NCBI RefSeq assembly: GCF_005849285.1
Contig: NZ_CP040517.1
Location: forward strand, 1,308,501-1,372,500
Reading direction: 5' to 3'
Length of the DNA: 64,000 nt
DNA from: Luteithermobacter gelatinilyticus
Lineage (GTDB): Bacteria > Pseudomonadota > Alphaproteobacteria > Sphingomonadales > Emcibacteraceae
Shown here piece after piece: positions 52,567 through 61,303 of this stretch (position 1 is the stretch's first letter; each line of letters begins with the position of its first letter). The notes beneath the pieces were generated by a model that did not search any database, had not been told where the DNA came from, and saw nothing but the letters and a program-made list of their open reading frames with translations. Made by a program: the position numbers and the translations under genes.

Positions 52567-53103
52567 TTAACTGTAATCTTCGATGGTGAGCACCTGAGCT
52601 GCCGCAGAGATGACGGCGGCAATGCGAATAGCGGACTGAATGCCGGTTTTACTGATGCCGGCTTTAAGCACTTCGTGAACATGGGCTTCAATACACATGG
52701 CACAGCCATTGATGGCGCTTACGGCAAGGGAATACAGTTCGAAATCGACTTTCTCGATGCCGGGACGCCCAATGACATTCATACGCAGCTTCGCAGGCAG
52801 TTTGCGATAATCCGTGTCGCTGACCATATGGGTGAAACGGTAATAGACATTGTTCATGCCCATGATTGTAGCGGCGGCTTTGGCGGCAGTCATTTCTTCG
52901 GTTGTGATTTTATCTTCCGTCTCCAAGGTAAGGCTTTCGATGACGGTCTTGTTCCTTGTAGCATAGGCACTGGCCAGCGCGATGCCGTAAATCTGACGTT
53001 GGCTGAGGTCCTCAGCGCCTTCTTCCGACAAAACGGCGGACAGGTTGAGTTTGATATCCTTGGCATAGTCGGGCAGGCGTGATTTCAGGTCCTGTATTGA
53101 CAT
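52567..53103 (-). CDS. ahpD: Alkyl hydroperoxidase AhpD
   Basis: A 178-aa carboxymuconolactone-decarboxylase-fold protein. The redox-active pair and proton relay are in AINGCAMCIEAHVHEVLKAG (Cys-x-x-Cys, then His), as in mycobacterial AhpD. It reduces AhpC, using lipoamide-linked electrons. It lies 78 bases after ahpC on the same strand with an intrinsic terminator after it, so the two are likely one transcript under OxyR. Confidence 0.93.
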   Translation of the reverse strand: MSIQDLKSRLPDYAKDIKLNLSAVLSEEGAEDLSQRQIYGIALASAYATRNKTVIESLTLETEDKITTEEMTAAKAAATIMGMNNVYYRFTHMVSDTDYRKLPAKLRMNVIGRPGIEKVDFELYSLAVSAINGCAMCIEAHVHEVLKAGISKTGIQSAIRIAAVISAAAQVLTIEDYS

Positions 53104-53181
53104 AATTGATCCTTTCTTCTGACAGCTTGGGGAGGGACACGGGCGAAAGCGCAGACATATCGCCCGTGCAGGTGAGCAAGG

Positions 53182-53721
53182 TTAACTTATCTTGAGGGTT
53201 TCCTGCCCTTTTTCCCAGTTACAGGGGCAGAGTTCATCGGTTTGCAGGGCATCAAGAACCCGCAGGACTTCCTTGGGGTTACGGCCCACATTCATGTCGG
53301 TCACCATGACAAACCGCACGATACCGTCCGGATCAATGATGAATACTGCCCGCTGGGCGACGCCGGCCTCAGGGTCGATAATGCCGAGGGCGGAGGACAG
53401 GTCGCGTTTGACATCGGCCAGCATGGGGAAGGGCAGGTCCCGCAATTCCTCTTTATCATTACGCCAGGCAAGGTGGACGAACTCACTGTCGATGCTGGCA
53501 CCGAGGATCTGGGCGTCCCGGTCTTCAAATTCTTCGTTCATTTCCCCGAAGGCGGCGATTTCCGTCGGACAGACAAAGGTGAAATCCTTCGGCCAGAAAA
53601 ACAGAACCTGCCATTTCCCAGCATAGGTTTTATCGGTTATTTCCGTAAATGCGGAATTGATGTCAGTGGATACTGTGGCCTGTACGCGAAATTCGGGAAG
53701 TTTTTGCCCTACACTAATCAT
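53182..53721 (-). CDS. ahpC: Peroxiredoxin AhpC
   Basis: A 179-aa two-Cys peroxiredoxin. The peroxidatic Cys is in DFTFVCPTEIAAFGE (about residue 50), and the C-terminal ELCPCNWEKGQETL carries the resolving Cys region of the AhpE/AhpC type that pairs with AhpD rather than AhpF. It reduces H2O2 and organic peroxides in the cytoplasm. It is divergent from oxyR. Confidence 0.94.
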   Translation of the reverse strand: MISVGQKLPEFRVQATVSTDINSAFTEITDKTYAGKWQVLFFWPKDFTFVCPTEIAAFGEMNEEFEDRDAQILGASIDSEFVHLAWRNDKEELRDLPFPMLADVKRDLSSALGIIDPEAGVAQRAVFIIDPDGIVRFVMVTDMNVGRNPKEVLRVLDALQTDELCPCNWEKGQETLKIS

Positions 53722-53735
53722 ATTTGTCTCCTGTT

Positions 53736-53766
53736 GGTTCCTTGAGTGTTGTTGATAGAAGGAACC
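53736..53766. promoter_or_regulatory. Inverted repeat in the ahpC leader
   Basis: GGTTCCTT (53736-53743) and AAGGAACC (53759-53766) form a perfect 8-bp inverted repeat just upstream of ahpC, in or near its transcript leader. It could be an operator half-pair or a leader hairpin. Confidence 0.35.
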
Positions 53767-53794
53767 TAAGAGATCTCGTGCAATATGTACAATA

Positions 53795-53816
53795 TATTGA
53801 TTTTAGTATATCAATA
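53795..53816. promoter_or_regulatory. Putative OxyR operator
   Basis: TATTGAT and ATCAATA flank TTTAGTAT, a dyad midway between ahpC and oxyR. AT-rich LysR-type dyads in this position are usual for OxyR-controlled, divergent gene pairs. Confidence 0.45.
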
Positions 53817-53843
53817 AGAAAAAGTTATTTATGAGGTTTTCTG

Positions 53844-54725
53844 ATGAACATACGGGATTTCACTTACCTGGTGGCGGTGGCGGAGAAAAGGCATTTCGGC
53901 CGGGCAGCGGAACTCTGCCATGTGAGCCAGCCGGCGCTGAGCATGCAACTGAAAAAGCTGGAAGACATATTGGGGGTTAAGCTGTTTGAACGAACCAACA
54001 AATCGGTCATGATCACGGAAGCCGGGCGGCATATTGTGGAGCGGGCGCGGGTAATACTTCAGGAAGTGGAAAATATCCGCGAGATTGCTGCCGGGTTTTC
54101 CGATCCTTTTTCCGGGCGAATTCTGTTTGGGGCTTTTCCGACCCTGGCGCCATATCTGTTGCCCAAAATTATACCGGCTCTGCATAAATTCTATCCCAAT
54201 CTGTCTTTATATCTGGTGGAGGAAAAAACCGAAGTTCTGGTAGAAAAAATCAAAACCGGGGTGATTGAGGCCGCGCTTCTGGCCATGCCGGTGGAAGAAG
54301 ACCTTTTAGATCATGAAAGTCTGTTTAGCGAAAAATTCCTACTGGCCCTACCGGCGGGGCACCCATTGGCGTCACGACCTCAAATCAAGTTGGAAGATAT
54401 TCGTCATGAAAGTCTGTTGTTGCTGGAAGAAGGGCATTGTCTGCGAACACAGGCTCTGGAAGTTTGTACCCTTGTGGGGGCACAGGAAAACACCGAATTC
54501 CGGGCCACAAGCCTGGAAACCTTGCGACAGATGGTCGCGACCAATGTGGGCATGACATTGATTCCGGAATTCGCTGTTCGCGAACAAGAAGGAATAGTAT
54601 ATCTGCCTTTTGCCGAGCCGGCCCCGGCGCGGACCATCGCCCTGTATTATCGTAAGACCACAGTGCGCCGGGATGTGCTGGTGGGGATTGCTAACCATAT
54701 CCGGGAACTGATCATCCCGTCATGA
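53844..54725 (+). CDS. oxyR: Hydrogen-peroxide-sensing LysR-type regulator OxyR
   Basis: A 293-aa LysR-family protein: N-terminal winged HTH (LVAVAEKRHFGRAAELCHVSQPALSMQL) and a C-terminal sensor domain. The two redox cysteines of OxyR are present in LLEEGHCLRTQALEVC, the OxyR-specific pattern. Peroxide oxidation turns it into an activator of the divergent ahpC-ahpD. Its 3' end overlaps the convergent ogt gene by 6 bases. Confidence 0.93.
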   Translation: MNIRDFTYLVAVAEKRHFGRAAELCHVSQPALSMQLKKLEDILGVKLFERTNKSVMITEAGRHIVERARVILQEVENIREIAAGFSDPFSGRILFGAFPTLAPYLLPKIIPALHKFYPNLSLYLVEEKTEVLVEKIKTGVIEAALLAMPVEEDLLDHESLFSEKFLLALPAGHPLASRPQIKLEDIRHESLLLLEEGHCLRTQALEVCTLVGAQENTEFRATSLETLRQMVATNVGMTLIPEFAVREQEGIVYLPFAEPAPARTIALYYRKTTVRRDVLVGIANHIRELIIPS

Positions 54726-55262
54726 CTTTGTCTGAAACAGGGTGAGGGGGGTGTGGTGGGCGTGCTCATGCGCCAGGAGAGCTTTCTTGCGCGCCAGCCC
54801 CCCGGCATATCCTGTCAATTTCCCGTTGGCCCCAATGACCCTATGGCAGGGCACCACGATGGCGATCGGGTTCAGGCCGTTGGTCATCCCGACAGCCCGG
54901 ACAGCGGTAGGATGTCCGATATAATGGGCAAGTTCGCCATAGGTCCAGGTCGTCCCGGCCGGAATGTTCCGCAACGCCCGCCAGACTTTTTTCTGAAAAG
55001 TGGTGCCTTCCATTTCAACATCGATTTTCTCAAGCCGGTCCAGTTCGCCGTCAAAATAGGCTGCCAGCGTATCGCGTAATTCAGAATTTCGCTCGGGCCG
55101 TATTTCTATTGCGCCATATCTTTTTTGCAGGAGTTTGGCCATGCGCGCTTCATAGTCTTCGAAATCAAGAGCGCACAGACGCGAGCCGCGGCTGACGGCG
55201 AAAAGGCGGCCTACGGGGCTGTCGATGGTGTCGAGTGTAAAGTCAGCAGTGCAGGAGGTCAT
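54720..55262 (-). CDS. ogt: Methylated-DNA-protein-cysteine methyltransferase Ogt
   Basis: About 180 aa from the ATG at 55262 (AGGGG about 10 bases upstream). The suicide Cys is in VVPCHRVIGANGKLTGYAGG, and RALRNIPAGTTWTYGELA is the DNA-binding helix region. It removes O6-alkyl groups from guanine. Its start overlaps the preceding Ada-AlkA gene by 20 bases, so the two DNA-alkylation repair genes are translationally coupled. A longer frame starting at 55319 would lie inside that gene. Confidence 0.92.
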   Translation of the reverse strand: MTSCTADFTLDTIDSPVGRLFAVSRGSRLCALDFEDYEARMAKLLQKRYGAIEIRPERNSELRDTLAAYFDGELDRLEKIDVEMEGTTFQKKVWRALRNIPAGTTWTYGELAHYIGHPTAVRAVGMTNGLNPIAIVVPCHRVIGANGKLTGYAGGLARKKALLAHEHAHHTPLTLFQTKS

Positions 55263-56772
55263 GAGGTTTTTCCCCTGTTGTGTCTTGAGTGAGCGAGGCC
55301 CAGAGATAAAGGGCGGCATAGGCCCGAAACGGTCGCCAGGCTTCGGCGCGTTTCAGGAGTTCCTGTGATGAGGGCTTGCGTCCATTTAAGGCGCAGGCTT
55401 TCAGCAAGCCGAGATCGGCGGCCGGAAACGCATCCGTTTCCCCCAAGGCCCGCATGGCGACATAATTTGCGGTCCACGGGCCGATGCCCCTGATCCGGCA
55501 CAGCCGGGTGACGATGTCGTCCACAGTATGGCCTGACTGAAAAAAATCCGGTCTTTCCGCCACGGTTTCAGCGAGCTCCCGCAGGGTCCGTTGACGGGCG
55601 CGCGGTAGGCCGATACAGCCAAGGTTTGCCTTGGCGACCTGGTGCGGCGTGGGAAAAACCAGATCTGTCTCCTGGTCTGTATTTTGTGAGGGGGCTGGTT
55701 GAGGAGGCAGGCCATTGCAGAGGCGAACCAGGCGACTGATCAGCGTTGTGGCGCCCTTGACGCTCACTTGCTGGCCGAGCACAGCCCGAACCGTCATTTC
55801 AAAAGGGTCCCAGCAGCCGGGAATTCTGAGTGTACCATAGTGTCGGATCAAAGGGGCAAGCAGGGCGTCCCGTTGCAGGAATTCCGCAATCGCTGAAACA
55901 GGGCTGTCCAGGTCAAAAAGCCGACGTATTTTGGCGACCAGCAAAGGCAATACCGTGATGTCCGGATAATCAATCCGGGCATACAAAAGATGGTTCTGTG
56001 GGCAATGTTCGATGTGAAACCGGCCTCTTTTCCCCTGAAATATAAAGTTGCGACCATATCCGGTTGCGCTGATGTGTTCTATGCCGGAAATGGCGCGGGG
56101 TTTCCAGAAGGCGATCAGGCCGTGCCAGTCGAAGGGCGGGGCATAGTCCAGTCGCAATGTGAGCAGCCGGGCTTCTCCTTCGGGGGCAGATGGCGTGTAC
56201 CGCCGCATATCCCGTGGAGTCATCTTGTAGGCTCTTTTAAAGGCGTCATTAAATCGTCTGAGGCTGTTAAAACCAGCCGCCAGCGCCACCTCGGTCAGGG
56301 GCAGAGCGGTTTCCGTAATAAGCTGTTTGGCGAACAGCAGCCGGCGGGTTGTGGCGATCTGTTTCGGAGAAGCCCCAAGATGCTGCTCAAAAAGCCGACG
56401 TAAATGGCGTGCTCCTAGACCAACTCTGTTTGACAGTTCCTCCAACGAGCCGTCATTCAGGGCTCCTTCCTCAATCAGCCGCAGGGCACGGGAAACCGTT
56501 GCGGAGGTACCCTGCCAGCCGGGTAAATGTGGAGCCACCTCCGGCCGGCATCGCAAACAGGGGCGGAATCCTGCCGCCTCGGCAGCAGCGGCGGTTGGCA
56601 GAAACAGGCAGTTTTCACGTTTGGGCGTACGGGCCGGACAGATCGGACGACAATAGATGCCCGTGCTAAGGACTGCGGTGAAAAAGCGGCCGTCGTAACG
56701 ACGGTCCCGAGTGCTCAACGCCGTATAACATTCGTCTTGGGTCAGTTTTGCAAGGTATTCCTGATGTGTCAT
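55243..56772 (-). CDS. Ada-AlkA fusion: methylphosphotriester-sensing activator with 3-methyladenine glycosylase
   Basis: About 509 aa. Order: Ada zinc domain (Cys in GIYCRPICPARTPKRENC and FRPCLRCRPE); an AraC-type HTH pair (about 85-190, ARHLRRLFEQHLGASPKQ); the AlkA N-terminal domain; and the helix-hairpin-helix glycosylase with GIGPWTANYVAMRALGETDAFPAADLG. It should sense methylated phosphates, switch on its own operon and excise 3-methyladenine. I use the ATG at 56772; no strong ribosome site marks any of the candidate starts. It is the first gene of the repair pair with ogt. Confidence 0.9.
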   Translation of the reverse strand: MTHQEYLAKLTQDECYTALSTRDRRYDGRFFTAVLSTGIYCRPICPARTPKRENCLFLPTAAAAEAAGFRPCLRCRPEVAPHLPGWQGTSATVSRALRLIEEGALNDGSLEELSNRVGLGARHLRRLFEQHLGASPKQIATTRRLLFAKQLITETALPLTEVALAAGFNSLRRFNDAFKRAYKMTPRDMRRYTPSAPEGEARLLTLRLDYAPPFDWHGLIAFWKPRAISGIEHISATGYGRNFIFQGKRGRFHIEHCPQNHLLYARIDYPDITVLPLLVAKIRRLFDLDSPVSAIAEFLQRDALLAPLIRHYGTLRIPGCWDPFEMTVRAVLGQQVSVKGATTLISRLVRLCNGLPPQPAPSQNTDQETDLVFPTPHQVAKANLGCIGLPRARQRTLRELAETVAERPDFFQSGHTVDDIVTRLCRIRGIGPWTANYVAMRALGETDAFPAADLGLLKACALNGRKPSSQELLKRAEAWRPFRAYAALYLWASLTQDTTGEKPHDLLHC

Positions 56773-57101
56773 GGCGGGAGAGTAACACATTGGAGCCTGA
56801 AAACTCGCCATTTTCGGACTCAAATGCAGGATTTAATTCCATCACAACCATTTTTTGTGGTCATACGGGATTGTACTATGTCTTTTTTGTTTCAACAAAA
56901 CATGTTCTGCTCTAAGTTAACTCTTTATTGAACAAATAGTTATAAATCTCCCCAAGGAAATTTGCGCGTATTCCTCAGGTAATTTTTATGATTTTTTAAC
57001 GCTCGGTATAATACTGTAGGTAGGAAAAGATAGTTAAAACTGTCGGACACTTGATTCCGTGCTCTGGATGAGCAGAGATAACAAACAGGCAGAAGAACCT
57101 T
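56773..57101. other. Divergent intergenic region, AT-rich
   Basis: About 330 bases between the Ada-AlkA gene (minus) and the first DUF2336 gene (plus). A small perfect palindrome, TTTTGTT-TC-AACAAAA, lies at 56885-56900. No reading frame or clear promoter is seen otherwise. Confidence 0.4.
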
Positions 57102-58232
57102 ATGGGTGCTATGCAAAATGGATATAATGCAGAAGATCTTATAAGTCTTGCACAGAACAAGACGATCTCCGCCCGTAATGAACTGGTGGAAAATATCGCT
57201 GATCTTTTTCTGTCTCCTGCTGGTCGCCTGAATGAACATGAACGGGCGCTCATGAGCGATATACTCTCCAAGCTGATCCTGAATGTGGAAAAACATATCC
57301 GTAAGGATCTGGCCGCTCGTCTCGCCACTCATACAGATATTTCTTCCGAGCTGGTGGCCATACTTGCCAATGACAGCATCGAGGTCGCACGCCCCGTCCT
57401 GGAACAAAGCAGCCTGTTGAAAGATGCGGATTTGATTGAAATTATCCGCAATCGGACTGATGCGCATCGTATGGCCATTGCCATCCGGGAACATGTCAGT
57501 GAAGACGTCAGCGATTCCCTGCTGAAGCATGGCGGTGAAGACGTGATCGAGGCATTGATCCGCAATGAGAATGCGGAAATTTCACGGCAGTCCATGGAAT
57601 ATCTGGTGGCAGAATCTAAAACCTTTGACAGGTTTCAGGAACCTTTGCTTAACCGTCAGGATTTGCCGCCGGATCTGGCCTATCGGATGTATTGGTGGGT
57701 TTCCGCGGTACTTAGGCGCAAGATCATCACTGAATTTGACGTGGATGAGGTGGTGTTGGATGATGCATTGGAAATGGCCACTAAACACAGCCTGCAAAAT
57801 TATGACGATCCCAACAGCGCCATGAAGGAGGCCCAAAAGCTGGCCCGGAAACTGACCGAGGCGGGCAAGCTTGATGCGCGGTTTGTCTTGCAATGTCTGC
57901 GCCAGCAAAAAGTCAACCTTGCGGTGGCCTGTCTTGGGGAAATCAGTGGCCTGAATGTTCGCATTATCTGGCGCGCATTCCGGGAAAGAACTGGGGAAAG
58001 TTTGGCCGTAATTGCCAAGTCGATTGATCTAAATAAAGAAGATTTTACGTCATTATTTTTGTTGGTAATGCAGGCTCGGACCGGCGGCAAGGCCCGGGCG
58101 ACAAGTTTGCTGAAATCTATACTTGTATTGTATAATGATATAAAACCAAAAAATGCCAAAACGGCGGTCCGATTCTGGCAGCGGGACTTTGGCTACCAGA
58201 ATGCACTGGCGGATGTAAAAAAAGCGATATGA
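57102..58232 (+). CDS. DUF2336 domain protein (copy A)
   Basis: A 376-aa, mostly helical, HEAT-like protein of the alphaproteobacterial DUF2336 family, whose function is unknown. The segment RKDLAARLATHTDISSELVAILANDSIEVARPVLEQS is the family core near residues 67-103. No catalytic or membrane features are seen. It is followed after 3 bases by a PAS histidine kinase, so a signalling partnership is likely. A paralogue of nearly equal length lies at 62380-63504. Confidence 0.82.
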   Translation: MGAMQNGYNAEDLISLAQNKTISARNELVENIADLFLSPAGRLNEHERALMSDILSKLILNVEKHIRKDLAARLATHTDISSELVAILANDSIEVARPVLEQSSLLKDADLIEIIRNRTDAHRMAIAIREHVSEDVSDSLLKHGGEDVIEALIRNENAEISRQSMEYLVAESKTFDRFQEPLLNRQDLPPDLAYRMYWWVSAVLRRKIITEFDVDEVVLDDALEMATKHSLQNYDDPNSAMKEAQKLARKLTEAGKLDARFVLQCLRQQKVNLAVACLGEISGLNVRIIWRAFRERTGESLAVIAKSIDLNKEDFTSLFLLVMQARTGGKARATSLLKSILVLYNDIKPKNAKTAVRFWQRDFGYQNALADVKKAI

Positions 58233-58235
58233 GCC

Positions 58236-59945
58236 ATGCACGGGAAACAGGGGAATGTTGAGGGGATGACACAGGCGGCGGCCATGCGGCAAGCTGACAA
58301 TCGTACGATCGTACCCATGGAAATGGTGCAGAAGCTGCGCCAGAAACGGCGCAGAAGTGAAAAAAACGGGTCGGCAAAACTGATTGACCAGGTTCAGGCC
58401 CTGCTGGAACACATGAATATCGACGACAGTGTACCGCTTTATGTGGCGTCGGTATCCGGGGAGCTAATTTTTGTCAATGACGCCTACAGGAATCTGGCGC
58501 ACCGTTCCGCTCAGATCGGGTTTCCTGCGCCTCCGGAAAAAGGCAACAGCCTGCCGCCCAGCCTGGTTGCGATTCTCAATGAAGTGCAACTGACCCGCCA
58601 GACCGTGACGACAGAGGAACAGATCGTGATGGAGGGGATAGTGCGTCTGTACCGGTCACGGCATTTTCCCATTTGTGATGACAATGGCTATGTGATTGCT
58701 GTGGGGGGCACCTATGTGGACTGCACCAAGCAACATCAAAGCGTGCAGGACGAAACCCTGATGCAGCAAAGGTTCCGGGATTTTGCCCGGGCCACGTCCG
58801 ACTGGTACTGGGAAGTGGATCGTGAATACAAGATAACCTTTGTTTCTGATCGTCTGACGGCTTTGACCGGGGTGCCGGCCTTTATGATGCATGGCAAACG
58901 GTTTGAAGAACTCGGCCGGCTGAAAAAAGATCATGACGGCCAGGAAATAACCTGTGATGATTTTATGGATGAATACAAGCCGTTCCGGGATTATCTCTTG
59001 TTGCTTAAAGGACAGGACGACGAGGAAATTTATATCCATTTAAGTGGGGTACCGCTGTTTGATTCTGTGACCGGCGCTTTTCAGGGATACCGGGGGGCGG
59101 GAATGGACGTCACCGCCAATTACAAGGCGCGTTTTGAAACATTGGCTATTCAGAAGTCGCTGGAAAATACGCTAGAGGAATTGACCAATAAAAATATCCA
59201 GCTCGATATGGCTTCTGCTACGGCAGAAGCGGCGCTGTCGGCAAAAAGTGAATTTCTGGCGGCCATGAGTCATGAACTGAGAACGCCGCTGAATGCCATT
59301 ATCGGTTTTGCCGAGGCCATGAAAATGCAGGTGTTTGGCGAACTCAACCCTCAATATGTGAATTATAGCAAGGATATCATGAATGCGGGGCGCCATCTGC
59401 TGGAATTGATCAATGACGTGTTGGATGTGGCGGTTCTGGAAAGCGGGAAGCTGTCTCTGGATATTACGGAAGTGCCCCTGGATGACATTATTCAGAAAGC
59501 GCTGAACCTGACGATCCTGCGGGCCCAAAGCAAACATCTGGATACGGAAAATGTGATAATACCTGACGGTATTATGGTCAAGGTTGACGAACGTCGTGCG
59601 ACGCAGATTTTTGTGAATCTATTGAGCAATGCGGTCAAATTTACCCCTGAATATGGTCAAATCGGCGTCCGGGTGAAAAAAATTGATCCCTATTATATTG
59701 GTGTAACGGTCTGGGATACGGGGATCGGCATCCCGCAGGATCAACAGGATCTAGTGTTCGAAAAATTCCACCAGGCAACGGACAATGTGTATTCCCGCAA
59801 GGAGGAAGGGACAGGGCTTGGATTGCATATTTCCCGGCACCTGGCGCAACAAATGGGTGGGGACATCGAACTTCACAGTGTTGTTAACGAAGGTTCCGAA
59901 TTTACCGTCATCCTTCCTGTGGCCCAATCATCTCGGACAAAATAG
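58236..59945 (+). CDS. Cytoplasmic PAS sensor histidine kinase
   Basis: A 569-aa soluble kinase with no membrane segment. Two PAS-like modules (about 65-165 and 180-300; VPLYVASVSGELIFVNDAYR and SDWYWEVDREYKITFVSD) lead through a coiled coil to HisKA (phospho-His in AMSHELRTPLNAIIGFAEAM, about residue 348) and HATPase (NLLSNAVKFTPEYG, WDTGIGIP, GTGLGLHIS). No receiver or partner regulator is adjacent. The gene starts 3 bases after the DUF2336 stop, so the two are probably coupled in translation. Confidence 0.9.
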   Translation: MHGKQGNVEGMTQAAAMRQADNRTIVPMEMVQKLRQKRRRSEKNGSAKLIDQVQALLEHMNIDDSVPLYVASVSGELIFVNDAYRNLAHRSAQIGFPAPPEKGNSLPPSLVAILNEVQLTRQTVTTEEQIVMEGIVRLYRSRHFPICDDNGYVIAVGGTYVDCTKQHQSVQDETLMQQRFRDFARATSDWYWEVDREYKITFVSDRLTALTGVPAFMMHGKRFEELGRLKKDHDGQEITCDDFMDEYKPFRDYLLLLKGQDDEEIYIHLSGVPLFDSVTGAFQGYRGAGMDVTANYKARFETLAIQKSLENTLEELTNKNIQLDMASATAEAALSAKSEFLAAMSHELRTPLNAIIGFAEAMKMQVFGELNPQYVNYSKDIMNAGRHLLELINDVLDVAVLESGKLSLDITEVPLDDIIQKALNLTILRAQSKHLDTENVIIPDGIMVKVDERRATQIFVNLLSNAVKFTPEYGQIGVRVKKIDPYYIGVTVWDTGIGIPQDQQDLVFEKFHQATDNVYSRKEEGTGLGLHISRHLAQQMGGDIELHSVVNEGSEFTVILPVAQSSRTK

Positions 59946-60007
59946 GTATCATTAACCGGGACCTGATAGGGGGATGGGCAAACCCATCACGTCACGATTT
60001 TCCTGAT

Positions 60008-60505
60008 TCAGATATTTTCTTCAGACATTTTCAGGACGATCTGTCGTAGGCCAGCAAGGATCGCCTGCGCTTCCCCGGTGGAGGTTGTCGCGTTCTGTCC
60101 ACTGGTTAATACCGCCTGAAGGGCATGGATATGAGCCACGAGTCCGGCCAGATAGTTCTTGTGTTCCTGGGAACATTTATCCAGCATTTCACATATAGAG
60201 GCGCAGATATCACCGATCAGATCATATCCCAACGATCCGGCCAGTCCCTTGGTTTCAAACGCCAGATGATAAAGTTGTGTCTTTTCAGGTGCAGGGACGG
60301 GATGTTTTTGGCGAAAATCTTCCAAGGCGTGTTTTATGTTATCTAGATCCTGAAAAAGGGTTGCGGCAATGTCGGCGCTTATTTTTTTCATGGCGACTTC
60401 GGCCTTGCGGATCGCCACCTCACCTGATGAGGCCGGAATGCCCTTTGCTTTCATTTTCAGGTGATTGGGTGGGGTGACAATCTTGCTCCGATTTGTAGCG
60501 GTCAT
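60008..60505 (-). CDS. HPt-like protein lacking the phospho-histidine
   Basis: A 165-aa helical protein. LYHLAFETKGLAGSLGYDLIG (about 83-103) is clearly the HPt core, where the usual motif is H-x-x-K-G, but a Phe occupies the phospho-His place (codon TTT). It may bind a receiver or kinase without phosphotransfer. An earlier His (HLAF) is out of register by two residues. It lies between the PAS kinase (convergent) and nadK (9 bases from its end). Confidence 0.6.
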   Translation of the reverse strand: MTATNRSKIVTPPNHLKMKAKGIPASSGEVAIRKAEVAMKKISADIAATLFQDLDNIKHALEDFRQKHPVPAPEKTQLYHLAFETKGLAGSLGYDLIGDICASICEMLDKCSQEHKNYLAGLVAHIHALQAVLTSGQNATTSTGEAQAILAGLRQIVLKMSEENI

Positions 60506-60514
60506 GGCATTCCC

Positions 60515-61288
60515 CTAGTTGATGAATTGTTCATTCAGAATGCGTTCTTCCAGTGTATGTTCCTTATCAAATAACAGGGTGATCTCAACGGATTTGTCTT
60601 GCTCTACCGTTACAGAAGTCACGTCACGTACTTCTTTGATGTCAGCGACGGCGCTGACCGGCCGTTTTTCCGGTTGTAGTATTTCCAGCCGGATTTTGGC
60701 TTCCTGCGGCAAAAGGGCCCCACGCCAGCGGCGGGGGCGGAACGCGCTGATCGGGGTTAGGGCCAGAATATCGGCATTGAGCGGCAGGATCGGGCCGTGA
60801 GCCGAGAGGTTGTAGGCCGTGCTGCCGGCCGGAGTAGCCACCAGAACGCCATCACAGACCAGTTCTTCAAGCCGCTGCCGGTCATCCACATATATTCTGA
60901 TTCTGGCGGTCTGGCGGGTTTCCCGCAGCAGGGAAACCTCGTTAATCGCCAGGGCCGCATGAGTTTCGCCGGAAGTGGTGACCGCCGTCATTTTCAATGG
61001 ATGAAACCGGAAGGCTTCGGCCTGACTGATGCGGTCGTGCAGATGGTCGGTATGAAACTGATTCAACAAAAAACCGACTGTGCCGCAATTCATGCCAAAA
61101 ATAGGGCGTTCATCATGCATCAGGTCATGAATAAGATGCAGCATAAAGCCGTCACCGCCAAGAGCCACAATCACGTCAGCCTGATCCAACGGTACAAAGT
61201 CATGATGTTTTTTAAGTTCTTCTGCGGCTTGGGTGGCAATTTCCGTGTCGCTGTTGACGAGGGCGAGTTTTTGGTTGACATGCGGCAT
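60515..61288 (-). CDS. nadK: NAD kinase
   Basis: A 257-aa enzyme of the ATP-NAD kinase family. The GGDG motif is in VIVALGGDGFMLH, FGMNCGTVGFLLN follows, and the catalytic-site loop VLVATPAGSTAYNLSAHGP is intact. It makes NADP from NAD. It follows moaA by 15 bases on the same strand. Confidence 0.95.
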   Translation of the reverse strand: MPHVNQKLALVNSDTEIATQAAEELKKHHDFVPLDQADVIVALGGDGFMLHLIHDLMHDERPIFGMNCGTVGFLLNQFHTDHLHDRISQAEAFRFHPLKMTAVTTSGETHAALAINEVSLLRETRQTARIRIYVDDRQRLEELVCDGVLVATPAGSTAYNLSAHGPILPLNADILALTPISAFRPRRWRGALLPQEAKIRLEILQPEKRPVSAVADIKEVRDVTSVTVEQDKSVEITLLFDKEHTLEERILNEQFIN

Positions 61289-61303
61289 AGGTGCGTTCCG
61301 TTG

